Positions 16,538-17,857 of a stretch of 17,857 nucleotides of DNA are shown piece by piece. Numbering within the stretch: the stretch's first letter is position 1; each line of letters begins with the position of its first letter. This stretch comes from Pseudomonadota bacterium. GTDB lineage: Bacteria > Pseudomonadota > Gammaproteobacteria > Burkholderiales > Casimicrobiaceae. The DNA lies in NCBI GenBank assembly GCA_029571495.1, contig JAKPSO010000038.1:1-17857 (forward strand). The letters are read 5' to 3'. Position numbers and translations under genes: made by a program. The notes under the pieces were generated by a model, which searched no databases, was not told the origin of the DNA, and saw nothing but the letters and a program-made list of their open reading frames with translations.

Positions 16538-16571
16538 AATGTAGGAATTCGCGATGACAAACGCGTGACGA
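16538..16571 (-). promoter_or_regulatory. Candidate Pho box and promoter for the OlsB-like gene
   Basis: On the minus strand, TCGTCAC-GCGT-TTGTCAT (16571-16554) matches 11 of 14 repeat positions. Exactly 10 bp later comes TACATT (16543-16538), a 4-of-6 match to the -10. A start near 16531 gives a leader of about 22 nt that holds the AAAAGGAG ribosome binding site. Confidence 0.6.
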
Positions 16572-16604
16572 AATCAATGCAAGTTGATGACAACGATTGA
16601 CGAA
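16554..16604. repeat. Array of 11-bp-periodic Pho-like half-sites
   Basis: Half-sites on the plus strand begin at 16554 (ATGACAA), 16565 (GTGACGA), 16576 (AATGCAA, degenerate) and 16587 (ATGACAA), each 11 bp apart. A further TTGACGA at 16597 is 10 bp on. They face the OlsB-like gene. With the opposite-facing box at 16606-16623, this makes about 70 bp of nearly continuous PhoB-type sites. Confidence 0.5.
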
Positions 16605-16605
16605 C

Positions 16606-16639
16606 TCGTCACGGGCGTGTCATGAGACCAGCCTACTAT
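16606..16639 (+). promoter_or_regulatory. Rightward Pho-type promoter with no gene downstream
   Basis: TCGTCAC-GGGC-GTGTCAT (16606-16623) matches 11 of 14 repeat positions. Ten base pairs later is TACTAT (16634-16639), a 4-of-6 -10, which is the same geometry as the other boxes. It is divergent from the OlsB promoter and points at the interval before the convergent ppx end. Predicted start near 16647. Confidence 0.5.
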
Positions 16640-16646
16640 TCCCCTC

Positions 16647-16824
16647 GTGGCAAGCGTCTGTTTTTCAGTGCACTGCGTACGAATCGTTACTTACGGCACC
16701 GCGAGGCAACATCCTTCGTTGACGCGAAGGAGCGGAGCATTGCGCAAACGCGCGCGATACTCCGCCTCCATATCCTGAAATCTCTCGTTGACCCGCCTCG
16801 AACGAGTTGCGGGTCCTTTTTTTT
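16647..16824 (+). ncRNA. Candidate Pho-regulated small RNA, about 178 nt
   Basis: A rightward Pho-type promoter (16606-16639) and an intrinsic terminator (16790-16824) on the same strand bracket a segment with no ATG on that strand. Predicted structure includes a 7-bp stem, TCCTTCG (16712-16718) with CGAAGGA (16725-16731), enclosing a TTGACG loop. A competing fold pairs GGAG-C-GGAG (16729-16737) with CTCC-GC-CTCC downstream. A CAGTGCACTG palindrome lies at 16666-16675. The longest reading frame is a GTG-initiated one of about 43 codons with no ribosome binding site. It could act on phosphate-starvation mRNAs, or be antisense to ppx read-through. There is no known family match that I can name. 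Confidence 0.45.
16790..16824 (+). terminator. Strong intrinsic terminator facing right
   Basis: GACCCGC (16790-16796) and CTCG (16797-16800), an AA turn, CGAG (16803-16806), a TT bulge and GCGGGTC (16809-16815) form an 11-bp stem, then C and eight T (16817-16824). The T-run is only on the plus strand, so it ends a rightward transcript, not ppx. CTCGTT (16784-16789) can instead pair with AACGAG (16801-16806), a possible anti-terminator. Confidence 0.85.
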
Positions 16825-16829
16825 CCGGA

Positions 16830-17857
16830 TCAGCGAACGTCCAAGGCGACCGATACCCCAAATTTCGACCACCGCCCGACTTCTTCCTCGAGCAAAAAGG
16901 CGGTGAGCGGATATCCCGCGAGCCACGCAGCGCTGACTCGTAATTCGTAGGCGTCGCTGATCGCGGTAAGCGTGGCGACGGGCGCATGCTCAACGCGACC
17001 GTGACAGAAGAGTGCTGCCATTCGGATGCACACGAGGCGCCCGATTTGTTTGCGCGAGAGCGCTTCGCGATTGAGTTTTTTCAGCGAACCGGTATGTCCG
17101 AGCACGAGCAGCGCTAGCGCTTCCCGCTCTTGCTCTGAGAAGCCGTAAATATCCGAGTGTTCGATCACGTACGCCGAGTGGCGGTGATAGTCCTCGTGCG
17201 CGATTGCCATGCCGATCTCGTGGATCGCCGCAGCCCACGCGAGAAGCGCGTCCGGAGACGCGTTGTCGCCACCACCCACGCGTTTCCAGAAAGTTTGTGC
17301 AAGGGAATTCACGCGCTGTGCTTGTTCCAGATCAACGCCGTACCGGCGCTGCAATCGCGACACTGTGATCGTGCGCGGGTCATCGCTTGTTGGCGCGTCG
17401 CTGCGATGCAGCATGTCGTAGACCACGCCGAGCCGAAGCGCGCCCTCGGACGGCGCCATCGTCGCCACATTGAGTTCTTGCATGAGACCGAGCAGGATCG
17501 CGAGCCCGCCCGGCAGCACCGGCGCTCGGGTGGACTTCAGCGCAGCGAGCTCGATGCGGCTCATCTGGCCGGCGTCGATCAGGACGCTCTTGAGACGCAG
17601 CATGGCTTCGACCGTGATGCTGTGCCCGAAGCCGTTCTCGGTGATGATCTCGTAGATCGCACGGATCGTGCCAGACGAACCGTACGCGACGTCCCATCCT
17701 TGTTTGTAGCGCGCTTGCAGCACTTCGAGTCGAGACCGCACAAAGACTTCGGCCTTGCGAAACGCGCCCGCGGTGACCGTGCCGCCCGGAAAAAAATGCT
17801 GCGACAGCGTTACCGCGCCGAGTTGAAACGACTCGGTCAGTTCGGGTTCGTAGCGAC
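16830..17857 (-). CDS. ppx: Exopolyphosphatase (Ppx/GppA family), N-terminus cut by window edge
   Basis: The frame is open from the right edge (17857) to the stop at 16830, giving about 341 C-terminal residues. A GTG at 17741 is internal, since codons upstream still read as family sequence (SFQLGAVTLSQHFFPGG). The remaining part of the actin-like ATPase fold has AYGSSGTIRA and LPGGLAILLGLM. It is followed by the HD-like C-terminal domain (IHEIGMAIAHEDYHRHSAYV, ALLVLGHTG). Ppx removes terminal phosphates from polyphosphate; GppA hydrolyses pppGpp. Co-location with ppk1 favours Ppx. It is convergent with the predicted small RNA, whose terminator ends 6 bp from the ppx stop. No terminator for ppx itself is visible, so its transcript may run into the antisense interval. 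Confidence 0.9.
   Translation of the reverse strand, partial: RYEPELTESFQLGAVTLSQHFFPGGTVTAGAFRKAEVFVRSRLEVLQARYKQGWDVAYGSSGTIRAIYEIITENGFGHSITVEAMLRLKSVLIDAGQMSRIELAALKSTRAPVLPGGLAILLGLMQELNVATMAPSEGALRLGVVYDMLHRSDAPTSDDPRTITVSRLQRRYGVDLEQAQRVNSLAQTFWKRVGGGDNASPDALLAWAAAIHEIGMAIAHEDYHRHSAYVIEHSDIYGFSEQEREALALLVLGHTGSLKKLNREALSRKQIGRLVCIRMAALFCHGRVEHAPVATLTAISDAYELRVSAAWLAGYPLTAFLLEEEVGRWSKFGVSVALDVR

Noticed and set aside
16510..16593. N-terminal extension of the OlsB-like protein to an ATG at 16593
   Set aside because: The ATG at 16509 has an excellent ribosome binding site, and the extension crosses the predicted promoter.
16622..16906. A 94-codon plus-strand reading frame in the olsB-ppx interval
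   Set aside because: Its ATG lies within the predicted Pho box, it has no ribosome binding site, and it reads through the strong terminator into ppx antisense sequence.
1..17857. CRISPR arrays, insertion sequences, tRNA or rRNA genes, phage or plasmid elements
   Set aside because: No regularly spaced long repeats, transposase or integrase motifs, or tRNA-like cloverleaf sequences were found by eye.

Overview
The window reads as a chromosomal segment of a Gram-negative bacterium, most likely a betaproteobacterium. The reasons are an outer-membrane TonB-dependent receptor, lipoprotein and Tat export signals, a moderately high G+C content judged by eye, and a Lys/Ala-rich ribbon-helix-helix-type protein of a kind common in Burkholderiales. 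I saw no tRNA, rRNA, CRISPR array or insertion sequence. The theme is phosphorus: scavenging of organic phosphate, polyphosphate metabolism and phosphate-sparing lipid synthesis.

Layout from the left. (1) Minus-strand block, 5190 to 1: a TonB-dependent receptor, a hairpin terminator, a lipoprotein 2',3'-cyclic nucleotide phosphodiesterase/3'-nucleotidase (CpdB type) and a Sel1-repeat protein cut by the window edge. (2) Plus-strand ECF sigma block, 5552 to 7913: sigma factor, overlapping single-membrane-span candidate anti-sigma factor, a 16-bp inverted repeat, and a secreted protein with a conserved but uncharacterised C-terminal domain. (3) Plus-strand phosphate block, 7943 to 12640: ppk1-sixA with overlapping stop and start, then a Tat-exported PhoX alkaline phosphatase. 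(4) A divergent pair, 12693 to 14541: a basic ribbon-helix-helix-like protein and a DUF2252 kinase-like protein, sharing a perfect 12+12 bp palindrome, followed by a CorA/ZntB-type metal transporter to 15681. (5) Minus-strand OlsB-like N-acyltransferase (ornithine lipid synthesis), a 70-bp cluster of Pho-box-like repeats, and the C-terminal part of exopolyphosphatase Ppx, which runs off the right edge.

The most interesting result is regulatory. Pho-box-like direct repeats (7 bp + 4 + 7) lie upstream of ppk1, phoX, the OlsB-like gene and the receptor. In the first three a -10-like hexamer follows the box after exactly 10 bp, the spacing I recall for E. coli phoA. A further box with the same geometry faces right at 16606-16639, between olsB and ppx, where there is no gene. 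About 180 bp downstream, on the same strand, is a strong intrinsic terminator (11 bp of paired stem, then eight T). The interval has no ATG on that strand. This predicts an undescribed, phosphate-starvation-induced small RNA of about 178 nt. Together the genes would release phosphate from nucleotides and phosphoesters outside the cytoplasm (CpdB, PhoX), possibly import a P-containing ligand (receptor), store and remobilise phosphate (Ppk1, Ppx), and replace phospholipids (OlsB).
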